A DNA stretch of 6,872 bases from an uncultured Chlorobiales bacterium (GTDB lineage: Bacteria > Bacteroidota > Chlorobiia > Chlorobiales > Chlorobiaceae). The DNA lies in assembly GCA_903901395.1 (NCBI GenBank), contig CAIUQW010000162.1, forward strand, positions 1 to 6,872. Reading direction: 5' to 3'. A model generated the notes under the pieces. It did no database searches, was not told where the DNA came from, and saw only the letters and a list, made by a program, of their open reading frames with translations. Positions 1 through 6,640 of the stretch are shown here, piece by piece (the first letter of the stretch is position 1; every line of letters begins with the position of its first letter). The position numbers and the translations under genes are program-made.

Positions 1-666
1 ATGTCGCTCACCGGACACTCCTATGGGGTCAATGCCGCTTCGTTCAGCCCGGACGGGCAACGCATTATTTCTGCTGCTAGTGACAACACCATCAAAATCT
101 GGGATTCAAAAACCGGTCAATGCCTCATGTCGCTCTCGGGTCATTCCGCTATTGTCCATGGCGTTGCGTTCAGCCCGGACGGACAACACATTATTTCTGC
201 TGCTAACGATAAAACCATCATAATCTGGGATTCAAAAACCGGCCAGAGTCTCATGTCGCTCTCAAGCAATTCTGATATAGTGACTGCCGCCGCTTTCAGT
301 CCCAACGGTCAGCGCATCATTTCCACTATATATGAAAGCAGCGCCATCAAGCTCTGGGATGCTAACTCTGGCGTCTGTATCCTGACACTTTCTGGTCATT
401 TTGGAAACGTCTGGACAGCAGCTTTCAGCCCCGACGGACTGCGCATCATTTCCGGCTCTGCTGACAGCACCATCAAAATCTGGGACGCGCAAACCGGGCA
501 ATGCCTTATGACGATGGCCAATCTGCCGGACAACGAAACCGCTTCGTGGAGCGAAACGGAGCCGAAGCTGCTATCGGCGTCGCCGAACGCCTGGCGCTGG
601 ATCGGCCTCGCCGACGGATGCCGCCGCCTCCCCATCGAACTCCTCGCCGACCCGGCGGCGGGATGA
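1..666 (+). CDS. WD40 repeat protein, C-terminal part (5' end outside window)
   Basis: The visible 221 residues are four WD40 blades and a short tail. Blade-ending tryptophans of the IKIWD, IIIWD, IKLWD and IKIWD motifs fall at residues 34, 76, 119 and 161, a 42-43 residue period. GH dipeptides are at 5-6, 47-48 and 132-133, and FSPDG/FSPNG turns at 15-19, 57-61, 99-103 and 142-146. Four blades cannot close a propeller, and the ATG at position 1 sits inside a blade (MSLTGHS here matches the internal MSLSGHS), so the gene continues upstream and this ATG is not a real start. The tail (about 173-221, with SPNAWRWIGL at 194-203) resembles, from memory, tails following WD40 domains in large bacterial NTPase-WD40 or TIR-WD40 proteins. 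That link is inference. WD40 propellers usually bind partner proteins; no specific function can be assigned. The blades are AT-richer than the tail. Confidence 0.88.
   Translation: MSLTGHSYGVNAASFSPDGQRIISAASDNTIKIWDSKTGQCLMSLSGHSAIVHGVAFSPDGQHIISAANDKTIIIWDSKTGQSLMSLSSNSDIVTAAAFSPNGQRIISTIYESSAIKLWDANSGVCILTLSGHFGNVWTAAFSPDGLRIISGSADSTIKIWDAQTGQCLMTMANLPDNETASWSETEPKLLSASPNAWRWIGLADGCRRLPIELLADPAAG
41..266 (+). repeat. Tandem near-identical WD40 blade units (126-bp offset)
   Basis: Bases 41-140 and 167-266 align without gaps at an offset of exactly 126 bp (42 codons). I count 13 mismatches in 100 positions by hand. Much of the difference is silent or conservative. This similarity at DNA level points to fairly recent duplication or gene conversion of a blade, whereas the third and fourth blades have diverged more. 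Confidence 0.75.
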
Positions 667-694
667 AATAGCGACATATGGCGATGTTCCGTAC

Positions 695-714
695 GGGCGG
701 TTCGCGAACCGCCC
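695..714. repeat. Perfect 20-bp palindrome, REP-like
   Basis: The half-site GGGCGGTTCG at 695-704 is followed directly by its exact reverse complement at 705-714, flanked by GTAC on the left and CCTACAGGGGG on the right. It lies 28 bp after the WD40 stop codon in a noncoding spacer. There is no U-tract after it, so it is not a classical terminator. It resembles dispersed intergenic palindromes seen in many GC-rich genomes, but copy number cannot be judged from this window. Confidence 0.6.
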
Positions 715-801
715 CTACAGGGGGAGAATTCGATTTGCCGGTTCATAGCGTGGTAGCATATCGCGATCATCCGCCAACCCATCCATCCACCCCATAAACA
801 A

Positions 802-828
802 GAAACCCCCGACATCACCGGGGGTTTC
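802..828. terminator. Bidirectional Rho-independent-type terminator
   Basis: GAAACCCCCG (802-811) pairs with CGGGGGTTTC (819-828), a 10-bp stem with a 7-nt loop. On the + strand it is followed by ATTATTTC, and on the - strand by TTGTTTATG, so it could end transcription from both sides. It begins 24 bp beyond the stop codon of the - strand lipoprotein gene and also lies downstream of the WD40 gene, between two convergent genes. Confidence 0.8.
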
Positions 829-852
829 ATTATTTCATCGTCAATCCGATTC

Positions 853-1665
853 CTACTTGCCCATCTGCTGCTGCATCTTGCGGCCATGCTCTTCCATCCT
901 CTTTATATCCTCACTGGACATGCCGTGCGGTGAATCCGGGATGGCGGGAATCTCCATTTTCGCGCAGTTGGCCGGAACCTCGAAAAGCTTGTCCTCCGGC
1001 ACGGTGCGCTCGACCTTGACCAGCTCGGTCAGCACGCCCGAGGGCGAAAGCAGCATCTTCACCGGAAAGCCCTCCGCGCCAGCAGCCTTGAGCTTGTCGG
1101 CAAGCTGCGTCATGGACTCGCCGTCCGCGCCCTGCATGTTGGCGTACGAGTAGTAATCGAGAAACTCCTTGCTGACCCACTGCTCGACAACCGTGTCGCG
1201 GCCCGGCCATGAAATCCTGACGTGCGTGCACTCGAAACCGTTGATCTTCTCCTTGCCGAGGTTTTCGATTTTCGCATCCTTGTACGGATCGCCGCCAGAC
1301 TGCGCTTTCACCTTCGACGTATCGATCTCCAGGCACTCGCCGGTTTCGCCGTTGATCATGTAGACCTTGCCAGGCTTGTCCACCAGCGCGAGCACGGTCA
1401 TCGACATCCCGCTCGCATGACCGCCGATGTTCATCGAGTTCTCGGCTCGCATCCCCTTTTTGCTGACATAAAGCGTCATGTCGCTCGTGCCTGCCTTCGG
1501 AATGGTGGTCTTCATGTAAATGACGCCCTGAAACGGCCCGGCAGGTACGGCGGACTGCCCGACGCCAGCGGAACCCGGAGCGCCTGACTCTTTCTTGCCA
1601 CACGCCGACAGCGCGAGCGTCGGAACCAGCACGAAGGCAAACAATCTGCGAATGATGGATTTCAT
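853..1665 (-). CDS. DUF4412-type lipoprotein
   Basis: A 270-residue predicted lipoprotein. The N-terminus has a short basic region (KSIIRR), a hydrophobic stretch (8-19) and a lipobox LSAC with the lipidated cysteine at 22. Residue 23 is Gly, not Asp, which by the E. coli rule favours outer-membrane sorting. A low-complexity Gly/Ser/Ala linker (about 26-44) leads to the domain. The domain runs about 45-240: a beta-rich opening (FQGVIYMKTTIP, 45-56), the LGKEKINGFECTHVRI segment (136-151), WVSKEFLDYY (163-172) and the closing LFEVPANCAKMEIP (227-240), the pattern I associate with DUF4412. Three further cysteines lie at 111, 146 and 234. The charged Met/Gln-rich end (249-270) is outside the domain. 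The function of this family is unknown; a periplasmic or membrane-surface ligand-binding role is only inference. The ATG start is set by the signal peptide; the Shine-Dalgarno match (AAAGACG) is weak. It is transcribed alone and followed by a strong terminator. Confidence 0.85.
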   Translation of the reverse strand: MKSIIRRLFAFVLVPTLALSACGKKESGAPGSAGVGQSAVPAGPFQGVIYMKTTIPKAGTSDMTLYVSKKGMRAENSMNIGGHASGMSMTVLALVDKPGKVYMINGETGECLEIDTSKVKAQSGGDPYKDAKIENLGKEKINGFECTHVRISWPGRDTVVEQWVSKEFLDYYSYANMQGADGESMTQLADKLKAAGAEGFPVKMLLSPSGVLTELVKVERTVPEDKLFEVPANCAKMEIPAIPDSPHGMSSEDIKRMEEHGRKMQQQMGK

Positions 1666-1834
1666 GATGTTTCGTCTTTAGTGATTGCGATTCATACAAC
1701 CGGTATACAAATCTAATGTAGCAAGAGACCGCAACTCTCCCGCGCGGCAGCGCTCTCTCGAAAGCATGAAAAACAGCTCTGGCTGCGTTTGTTCAGGAAA
1801 AGTGAGGGGAGATGCAGGTTTATGCTGACTTGCT

Positions 1835-1894
1835 GTGGGCGTTGTGGATGAAGTGGACTGCGGGGACAGCAACAGGAAGCAGTCCGCGCAGTCC
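1835..1894. repeat. Degenerate 9-bp-period GGAC/GTCC array (array A)
   Basis: Six-base words GTGGGC (1835), GTGGAT (1844), GTGGAC (1853) and GGGGAC (1862) start exactly 9 bp apart. They are followed by the inverse word AGTCC at 1881 and 1890, again 9 bp apart. GGACTGC (1855-1861) can pair with GCAGTCC at 1879-1885 or, shifted by one unit, at 1888-1894. The array ends just beyond the kdsC-like stop codon. The rest of the 1666-1902 spacer shows no gene; I could not pick a convincing promoter for the lipoprotein gene in it. Confidence 0.55.
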
Positions 1895-1902
1895 GCTCTC
1901 AG

Positions 1903-2451
1903 TCATCCCTGAGCCTGCTTTTCGCTGTACTCCCAGCGGTTCTGGTGGTCGAGGATCAGCTCGACGATCTCACGGACGCAGCCGCGGCCACCTTCGAATA
2001 CCGAGATGTAGGCCACGCGGTTGCGCAGATACTCCGCGCCGTTGATTGGAGTTACCGGCAATCCTGAGAGTTTGAGCATCTCCAGATCGTCGATGTCGTC
2101 AGCGATGCAGGCGCAATCGTCGTCCTGCAAGCCGTGGCGGCTTTTGAACGCTTCGTAGGCTTCGAGCCGCACCTCGCCGTCAAGAAACAGATCGACCGGC
2201 CCCGTGGCTTCGAGCAACGAGCGGTAGGCTCCGGCGCTTCGTCCGGCAATGACGGCCACCTTCATGCCGAGACGCAACGCCTCGCGGATGGCGACCAGAT
2301 CGCGGGCAAAAATGGCGGGCATTTCGCGACCTTCGCCGTCGAGCGTGAGCACGCCGTTGTTGAGAACGCCGTCGAGAGAGACAACCAGCGCCTTGATGCT
2401 GTCGAGGGCGGCGTATATCTGTGACGAAGGGTCAGCCTTGTAGGGCTGCAT
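1903..2451 (-). CDS. kdsC: KdsC-like HAD-family protein, probable catalytically dead Kdo-8-P phosphatase homologue
   Basis: A 182-residue protein of the KdsC/YrbI branch of the HAD superfamily. Genuine KdsC removes phosphate from Kdo-8-phosphate in LPS core synthesis, using the first Asp of a DxDGV motif as nucleophile. Here the motif reads SLDGV (25-29): Ser25 stands for the nucleophile (codon TCT on the - strand, complement of 2377-2379), while the second Asp (D27) remains. Compared from memory with E. coli KdsC, motif II TGR is AGRS (69-72), the motif III Lys is R95, RDG is RDL (50-52) and GDD is ADD (117-119). The C-terminal GGRGCVRE (154-161), which corresponds to the tail closing over the active site, is kept. 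The frame is open throughout and the length is normal, so this looks like a maintained pseudoenzyme rather than a decaying gene. It follows kdsA by 36 bp and probably shares its transcript. I chose the ATG; an in-frame TTG eight codons upstream (2475) is possible, and neither has a clear ribosome site. Confidence 0.85.
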   Translation of the reverse strand: MQPYKADPSSQIYAALDSIKALVVSLDGVLNNGVLTLDGEGREMPAIFARDLVAIREALRLGMKVAVIAGRSAGAYRSLLEATGPVDLFLDGEVRLEAYEAFKSRHGLQDDDCACIADDIDDLEMLKLSGLPVTPINGAEYLRNRVAYISVFEGGRGCVREIVELILDHQNRWEYSEKQAQG

Positions 2452-2487
2452 GCCGAAAAACTGAAAAGAGCTCAAGTGTGTGACTGG

Positions 2488-3330
2488 TTAACGTGAATGA
2501 GAAGTTTCGCGAATCGAGGTCATGCAGCGCTGGAGCTGCATCAGTTCCCGCACCATCGCGCCGAACTCGGCGAGCGGCGCCTGCGTCGAGGCGTCGGACA
2601 TGGCGCGGGCCGGGTCGGGATGCACCTCGAAAAAGAGTCCGTCAACGCCTGTTGCGACAGCGGCGCGAGCCAGCGGCATGAGGAAGCGGCGGTCGCCTCC
2701 CGAAACGCCCGCCCCCGCGCCCGGAAGCTGAACGCTGTGCGTGACGTCGAGAATGACCGGCCAGCCCGAATCGGCCATGATCGGCAATCCCCTGAAATCA
2801 ACCACGAGATTGTGGTAGCCGAAGGTGGTGCCCCGCTCGGTGAGCATGATCTTCCGGTTGCCCGTCGAAGCGGCCTTTTCGGCGGCGTAGGCCATATCCT
2901 GCGGCGCGAGAAACTGTCCCTTCTTGATGTTGACGGCGAGCCCCGTCGAGGCGGCGGCCACGATCAGTTCGGTCTGGCGGCAGAGGAAGGCTGGAATCTG
3001 AAGCACATCGACATAGGCCGCAGCAAGCTCCACCTCGGAGGTTTCGTGAACGTCGGTCAGGACGGGCATTCCGAAGGTTTCCCTGATCTCCCGCATGATC
3101 TCCAGCGCCTCGCGGTCGCCGATGCCGGTGTATGACGAGGCCGACGAGCGGTTCGCCTTGCGGTAGGAGCCTTTGAAAATGACCGGAATATCCTCTGCCT
3201 TTCGGATGCGGTCAAGCTCGGCGGCAACCTCCATCGCCATCTCGCGGCTTTCGACGAGGCACGGGCCTGCGATGAGGAAAAGTCCCTTCGTTCCAGGCAG
3301 CGAAACCGGGCCAATCGAGAACTTTTGCAT
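2488..3330 (-). CDS. kdsA: 3-deoxy-8-phosphooctulonate synthase (KdsA), metal-dependent type
   Basis: Condenses phosphoenolpyruvate with arabinose-5-phosphate to Kdo-8-phosphate in the cytoplasm, the first committed step of Kdo synthesis for the LPS inner core. The 280-residue TIM-barrel enzyme has full family length. Visible motifs are AGPCLVES (21-28), the substrate-binding KANRSS (58-63), LTDVHE (91-96), [10 protein letters not shown] (111-120), [16 protein letters not shown] (163-178), DVTHS (195-199) and FFEVHPDP (233-240). Cys24, His198, Glu235 and Asp246 occupy the four metal-ligand positions known from the Aquifex enzyme. The Cys in AGPC marks the metal-dependent class, whereas E. coli has Asn there. 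The ATG is preceded by AGGA at a 7-nt spacing. It is the first gene of a likely two-gene operon with the kdsC-like gene and is divergent from clpB. Confidence 0.97.
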   Translation of the reverse strand: MQKFSIGPVSLPGTKGLFLIAGPCLVESREMAMEVAAELDRIRKAEDIPVIFKGSYRKANRSSASSYTGIGDREALEIMREIRETFGMPVLTDVHETSEVELAAAYVDVLQIPAFLCRQTELIVAAASTGLAVNIKKGQFLAPQDMAYAAEKAASTGNRKIMLTERGTTFGYHNLVVDFRGLPIMADSGWPVILDVTHSVQLPGAGAGVSGGDRRFLMPLARAAVATGVDGLFFEVHPDPARAMSDASTQAPLAEFGAMVRELMQLQRCMTSIRETSHSR

Positions 3331-3401
3331 CCTTTGTCCTGTTTTCTTAAAAAGAGTTAACGGCAGTAGAGACCGACGCGGTTTTGCGAAGAGCCGATGT
3401 T

Positions 3402-3414
3402 TTCAAGCCTTGAA
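3402..3414. promoter_or_regulatory. Operator-like 13-bp palindrome between kdsA and clpB
   Basis: TTCAAG (3402-3407) and CTTGAA (3409-3414) are exact inverted arms around one central base. The site lies in the 131-bp spacer between divergent kdsA and the clpB-like gene, 47 bp before the latter's start, where a regulator could act. The rest of the spacer is AT-richer than the genes, as expected of a promoter region. I found no well-spaced -35/-10 pair. A chance palindrome remains possible. Confidence 0.25.
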
Positions 3415-3461
3415 TTTAATCAATAATTTCTCTTTTCACTCTCCAACAAGAAGAGCTGTTT

Positions 3462-4778
3462 ATGAATACCGCAGATACCCGGCAGAGGCTGCTCGACATC
3501 GAAAAGCAGATCGCCAGCCTCAAGGAGGAGCAGACAACCGTCAAGGCGCAGTGGGATGCCGAAAAGGAGCTGATCCACACCTCGCGCCGCCTGAAGTCGC
3601 AGCTTGAAGAGTTTCGCGTGCAGGCAGAGAACTTTGAACGCAGCGGCGACTACGGCAAGGTGGCCGAAATACGCTATGGCAAAATCATCCAGATTGAAAA
3701 GAAGCTGGAGGCGAACAACCGCAAGATCGAGGCGCGGCAGGCGTCGGGCGACCTCATCATGAAAGAGGAGATCGACTCGGGCGACATCGCTGACATCGTT
3801 TCGCGCTGGACGGGCATTCCGGTGAGCAAGATGCTTCAGTCGGAGCGCCAGAAGCTGCTCGGCATCGAGGCCGAACTGCACCACCGCGTCGTCGGCCAGG
3901 AGGAGGCGGTGCGGGCGGTCAGTGACGCGGTGAAGCGCTCACGCGCTGGCATGGGCGACGAGAAGCGGCCCATCGGCTCGTTCATCTTCCTCGGCCCAAC
4001 CGGCGTCGGCAAAACGGAGCTGGCCCGAACGCTCGCCGAGTATCTCTTCAACGACGAGGACTCGCTGATTCGCATCGACATGAGCGAGTACATGGAGTCG
4101 CACACGGTGAGCCGCCTGGTCGGAGCGCCTCCCGGCTACATCGGCTACGAGGAGGGCGGCCAGCTCACCGAGGCGGTTCGTCGCAAGCCCTTCTCGGTGG
4201 TGCTGCTCGACGAGATCGAGAAGGCGCATCCCGACGTTTTCAACATCCTTCTCCAGATTCTCGATGATGGGCGTCTGACCGACAGCAAGGGACGGACGGT
4301 GAACTTCAAGAACACCATCATCATCATGACCTCAAACATCGGTGCGCAACTCATCCAGAGCGAGATGGAGCAGATCGACGGACGCGACGCCGACGCAGTG
4401 CTGGCCGGGTTACAGGAGAAGCTCTTCCAGCTTCTCAAGCAGCAGGTGAGGCCGGAGTTCCTGAACCGCATCGACGAGGTGATCCTCTTCACTCCGCTGA
4501 CGCGGGAGCACCTGCGAGAGATCGTGACCATCCAGTTCAACCGGATCAGGGAGATGGCGCGGCGGCAGCGCATCAAGCTCGAAATCTCGGACGACGCGCT
4601 CATGTGGCTCGCCCGCGCGGGCTTCGACCCGGCCTTCGGCGCGCGCCCGCTCAAGCGAGTGATGCAGCGGCAGCTCACCAACAAGCTCTCGGAGATGATT
4701 CTCGCCGGTCAGATTGGCGAGGACGACACCGTCGAGATTGGCCTGGAGGGCGAAGCCATCACCATGCACAAAAAGTAG
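3462..4778 (+). CDS. clpB: ClpB C-terminal half: middle-domain coiled coil plus second AAA+ domain
   Basis: A 438-residue protein matching only the second half of the ClpB/Hsp104 disaggregase, which is normally about 860 residues. Residues 5-95 are a charged coiled coil equivalent to part of the ClpB middle domain (LYGKI-like motif RYGKI at 71-75, which in ClpB lies in this domain). [10 protein letters not shown] (115-124) marks entry to the second ATPase domain. That domain is complete: Walker A GPTGVGKT (178-185), pore-loop GYIGYEEGG (225-233), Walker B VVLLDEIE (246-253), sensor 1 TSN (290-292), arginine finger R336 in FLNRIDE, and sensor 2 GARPLKR (393-399). The N-domain and first ATPase domain are absent, and the DNA upstream holds only a spacer and divergent kdsA. 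ClpB works as a hexamer with two ATPase rings that threads aggregated proteins, so this half needs a partner or works differently. GAAGAG 6 nt before the ATG is a weak ribosome site. I loosely recall similarly short ClpB entries in Chlorobaculum tepidum, unverified. Confidence 0.93.
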   Translation: MNTADTRQRLLDIEKQIASLKEEQTTVKAQWDAEKELIHTSRRLKSQLEEFRVQAENFERSGDYGKVAEIRYGKIIQIEKKLEANNRKIEARQASGDLIMKEEIDSGDIADIVSRWTGIPVSKMLQSERQKLLGIEAELHHRVVGQEEAVRAVSDAVKRSRAGMGDEKRPIGSFIFLGPTGVGKTELARTLAEYLFNDEDSLIRIDMSEYMESHTVSRLVGAPPGYIGYEEGGQLTEAVRRKPFSVVLLDEIEKAHPDVFNILLQILDDGRLTDSKGRTVNFKNTIIIMTSNIGAQLIQSEMEQIDGRDADAVLAGLQEKLFQLLKQQVRPEFLNRIDEVILFTPLTREHLREIVTIQFNRIREMARRQRIKLEISDDALMWLARAGFDPAFGARPLKRVMQRQLTNKLSEMILAGQIGEDDTVEIGLEGEAITMHKK

Positions 4779-4787
4779 CCCTTAAGC

Positions 4788-4827
4788 GCAAGCTGGACGG
4801 AGCTTCTCGCAGTTCCGTCTAGCTTGT
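4788..4827 (+). terminator. Long hairpin after the clpB-like gene, probable terminator
   Basis: AAGCTGGACGGA (4790-4801) pairs with TCCGTCTAGCTT (4814-4825) with one G-U pair. The stem extends by one or two pairs outside, and three more pairs (one of them G-U) can form inside, leaving a loop of about 6 nt. It starts 9 bp beyond the stop codon. The following T-tract (TTGTTCT) is poor, so it may end transcription weakly or protect the mRNA 3' end. Confidence 0.6.
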
Positions 4828-4866
4828 TCTCCGGCAACGATAAATCGCAATCGCCACTATTACGAG

Positions 4867-4930
4867 ATTGGGCTAAAGCCCATTTTTATTATGCTTGATT
4901 CGCATTCCCCGGACTGAAGTCCGGGGCAAT
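4867..4930. repeat. Two-hairpin intergenic repeat element
   Basis: Two compact hairpins of the same design follow each other. The first is TGGGC-TAAA-GCCCA (4869-4882), followed by TTTTTATTAT. The second is CCCCGGAC-TGAA-GTCCGGGG (stem arms 4907-4914 and 4919-4926), followed by CAATTATTT. Both loops are TRAA closed by a C-G pair, and both are preceded by ATT. From memory, paired hairpins of this kind recur between genes in Chlorobi and some other phyla; this window shows one copy. The first hairpin with its T-run could also terminate transcription on the + strand. Confidence 0.6.
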
Positions 4931-4999
4931 TATTTAGGAGTATTAATCGCTGTGGTAATAAGAGTATTAAGGGCCGGAGCTATAACCACCCTGCGCTAT

Positions 5000-6121
5000 A
5001 TGAACAAGAGCCTCTTTGTCGCATTGCTGCTTTCACTGCTCGTCTCTCCGGCGTTTGCCGACAATTCACGCCAGCCCGACAGCCTTTCGATCAAGATCGG
5101 CCAGATGCTCATGATCGGCTTCCGCGGCATGGAGGCCGGTGATGGCTCGACCATCGCCGCCGACATTCGCGAGCGGCGCATCGGCGGCGTGGTGTTGTTC
5201 GATTACGACGTTCAGTCGGCGACTCCGATTCGCAACATCGAGTCTACGGAGCAGCTCCGGCAGCTCACCTCGGAGCTGCAAATGCTCTCCGCCATTCCGC
5301 TCTTCATCGCCATCGATCAGGAGGGCGGGCGCGTCTGCCGCCTCAAGCCGTCGCGCGGTTTTCCGCCGACCGTCTCCGCCGCAAGCCTCGGCAAGCTCGA
5401 CAACGCCGACTCCACTCGCCAGGCCGCCGGATCGACCGCCGCGCTGCTCGCGAGCCTCGGCGTGAACATGAATCTCGCGCCGGATGTCGATGTGAATGTC
5501 AATCCGAACAATCCGGTCATCGGCAAGCTTGACCGGAGCTTCTCCGCCGACCCGGCGGTGGTCGCCCGGCAGGCTCGAATTTTCGTCGATGCGTTCCATC
5601 AGCACGGCATTATCGCGGCGCTGAAGCACTTCCCCGGCCATGGCAGCTCTACCACCGACACGCACAAGGATTTCACCGACGTCACCGCCACCTGGTCTCG
5701 CGCTGAACTCAAACCTTACCGGACGCTGATCCGCGACGGCTACGACGATCCGGTCATGACGGCGCACGTCTTCAACGCCAAGCTCGACAGCCTCTACCCG
5801 GCAACGCTCTCGAAGGCGACGATTGACGGCGTGCTCCGCAGGCAGCTCGGCTTTCGCGGCGTGGTGCTCAGCGACGACATGCAGATGAAGGCCATAGCCG
5901 ACCGCTACGGCCTCGAAGAGGCGATCCGGCTCGCCATCGATGCGGGCGTTGATGTGCTGATCTTCGGCAACAACGTCAGCTACGACCCCGACATCGCCAG
6001 CAAAGCAACAGGCATCATCCGCCGTCTCGTCGAACAAGGCGCAATCACGCCGGAGCGGATCAACGAATCTTACCGCCGCATCATGGCCTTGAAAAACCGA
6101 ACCATCACCCCACGCCCATGA
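5000..6121 (+). CDS. nagZ: Exported glycoside hydrolase family 3, NagZ-type beta-N-acetylhexosaminidase
   Basis: NagZ-type enzymes cleave beta-linked N-acetylglucosamine from muropeptides or related glycans. Residues 1-20 form a signal peptide (basic NK, hydrophobic [13 protein letters not shown], cleavage after AFA), so the mature enzyme should be periplasmic or exported; E. coli NagZ by contrast is cytoplasmic. No lipobox is present. The catalytic barrel carries DQEGGRV (106-112), KHFPGHG (209-215), the NagZ-specific D-T-H (D220, H222) that supplies the Asp-His acid/base dyad, and SDDM (291-294), with D292 the expected nucleophile. At 373 residues it is close to single-domain NagZ and lacks the extra C-terminal domains of larger GH3 enzymes. 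I chose the ATG at 5000 because it opens the signal peptide. The frame is open back to 4895, but that stretch runs through the hairpin repeat. A GTG at 4952 with AGGAG 11 nt upstream is an alternative. The stop overlaps the next start by 4 bp (ATGA). Confidence 0.9.
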   Translation: MNKSLFVALLLSLLVSPAFADNSRQPDSLSIKIGQMLMIGFRGMEAGDGSTIAADIRERRIGGVVLFDYDVQSATPIRNIESTEQLRQLTSELQMLSAIPLFIAIDQEGGRVCRLKPSRGFPPTVSAASLGKLDNADSTRQAAGSTAALLASLGVNMNLAPDVDVNVNPNNPVIGKLDRSFSADPAVVARQARIFVDAFHQHGIIAALKHFPGHGSSTTDTHKDFTDVTATWSRAELKPYRTLIRDGYDDPVMTAHVFNAKLDSLYPATLSKATIDGVLRRQLGFRGVVLSDDMQMKAIADRYGLEEAIRLAIDAGVDVLIFGNNVSYDPDIASKATGIIRRLVEQGAITPERINESYRRIMALKNRTITPRP

Positions 6122-6609
6122 AAACCCTCTACCTCGTCCGGCACGCCAAAGCTGGCTGGAACGATCCTGCCCAAGCGGATTTCGACCGCACGCTCACCAA
6201 ACGGGGCCACCGCCAGGCCGAAGAGATGAGCGAACGCCTGCACGAAAAAGGCGTTCTGCCGGATCGGCTCGTCTCCAGCCCGGCGCACAGGGCGCTCGAA
6301 ACAGCGGAGATTTTCGCGGACGAGTTGGGCATCGATCGAGAGGGGATCGCGCGGAAAATCGAAATCTACGAGGGGGGCATCGATAAGCTCGCCTCCGTCC
6401 TCCGTGAATTGCCGGATGAAGTCAACACGGCGATGCTCTTCGGCCACAACCCGACGATCAGCCACTTCGTCCAGTGGCTCACCGGCAAGCCCGCCGACTC
6501 GATGGACACCTGTGGCATCGCCAAAATCGAGCTGCATTGCGATCACTGGCGCGATACCGTCGAAGGCATCGGAAAGCTGGCATGGTACAAATATCCGGAG
6601 CGGGAGTGA
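6118..6609 (+). CDS. sixA: SixA-type phosphohistidine phosphatase (histidine phosphatase superfamily)
   Basis: A 163-residue member of the branch-1 histidine phosphatase superfamily, the size of SixA. In E. coli SixA dephosphorylates a phosphohistidine protein (reported for ArcB and for the nitrogen phosphotransferase system); the partner here is unknown. The catalytic RHA motif is at 8-10 with His9 as the phosphate acceptor. [11 protein letters not shown] (53-63) gives the second phosphate-binding arginine (R58), and FGHNP (108-112) gives His110. There is no signal peptide, so the protein is cytoplasmic. Its ATG overlaps the nagZ stop (ATGA), and no Shine-Dalgarno sequence precedes it, so translation is probably coupled to nagZ. 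Other small histidine phosphatases (phosphoglycerate-mutase-like) share these motifs, but the short length and RHAKA start favour SixA. Confidence 0.88.
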   Translation: MKTLYLVRHAKAGWNDPAQADFDRTLTKRGHRQAEEMSERLHEKGVLPDRLVSSPAHRALETAEIFADELGIDREGIARKIEIYEGGIDKLASVLRELPDEVNTAMLFGHNPTISHFVQWLTGKPADSMDTCGIAKIELHCDHWRDTVEGIGKLAWYKYPERE

Positions 6610-6640
6610 GGCTGAGAAACGCTTGCAGATTGCGGAATAC

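Noticed and set aside
911..1699. 262-codon - strand frame overlapping the lipoprotein gene in another phase
   Set aside because: Arg/Gly-rich translation with no domain, typical of an out-of-frame reading. The 853-1665 frame has a lipobox and a recognisable domain.
1678..1872. Short - strand frame in the spacer before the lipoprotein gene
   Set aside because: No family resemblance and no ribosome site, and it runs into the 9-bp-period array. A composition accident is more likely.
2497..3135. 212-codon + strand frame opposite kdsA
   Set aside because: Antisense shadow of the confidently identified kdsA, with no independent features.
3148..3171. Arg57 in KdsA (SYRKANR) where E. coli has Asp (SFDKANR)
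   Set aside because: The essential KANR residues are intact, and I recall an Arg here in Bacteroidetes-type KdsA, so it is probably lineage-typical rather than a defect.
3408..3440. Possible heat-shock-type promoter before the clpB-like gene (CCTTGAA)
   Set aside because: The -35-like CTTGAA is present, but no CCCCAT-like -10 follows at the expected spacing, and no CIRCE element is visible.
4895..4999. N-terminal extension of nagZ from the TTG at 4895
   Set aside because: The added residues are encoded by the hairpin repeat, and they would put a long tail in front of a standard signal peptide.
5066..6037. Long open frame of 323 codons on the - strand across nagZ
   Set aside because: It lies antisense to a well-supported GH3 gene with full catalytic motifs. 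Long antisense frames are common in GC-rich DNA and this one has no recognisable domain.
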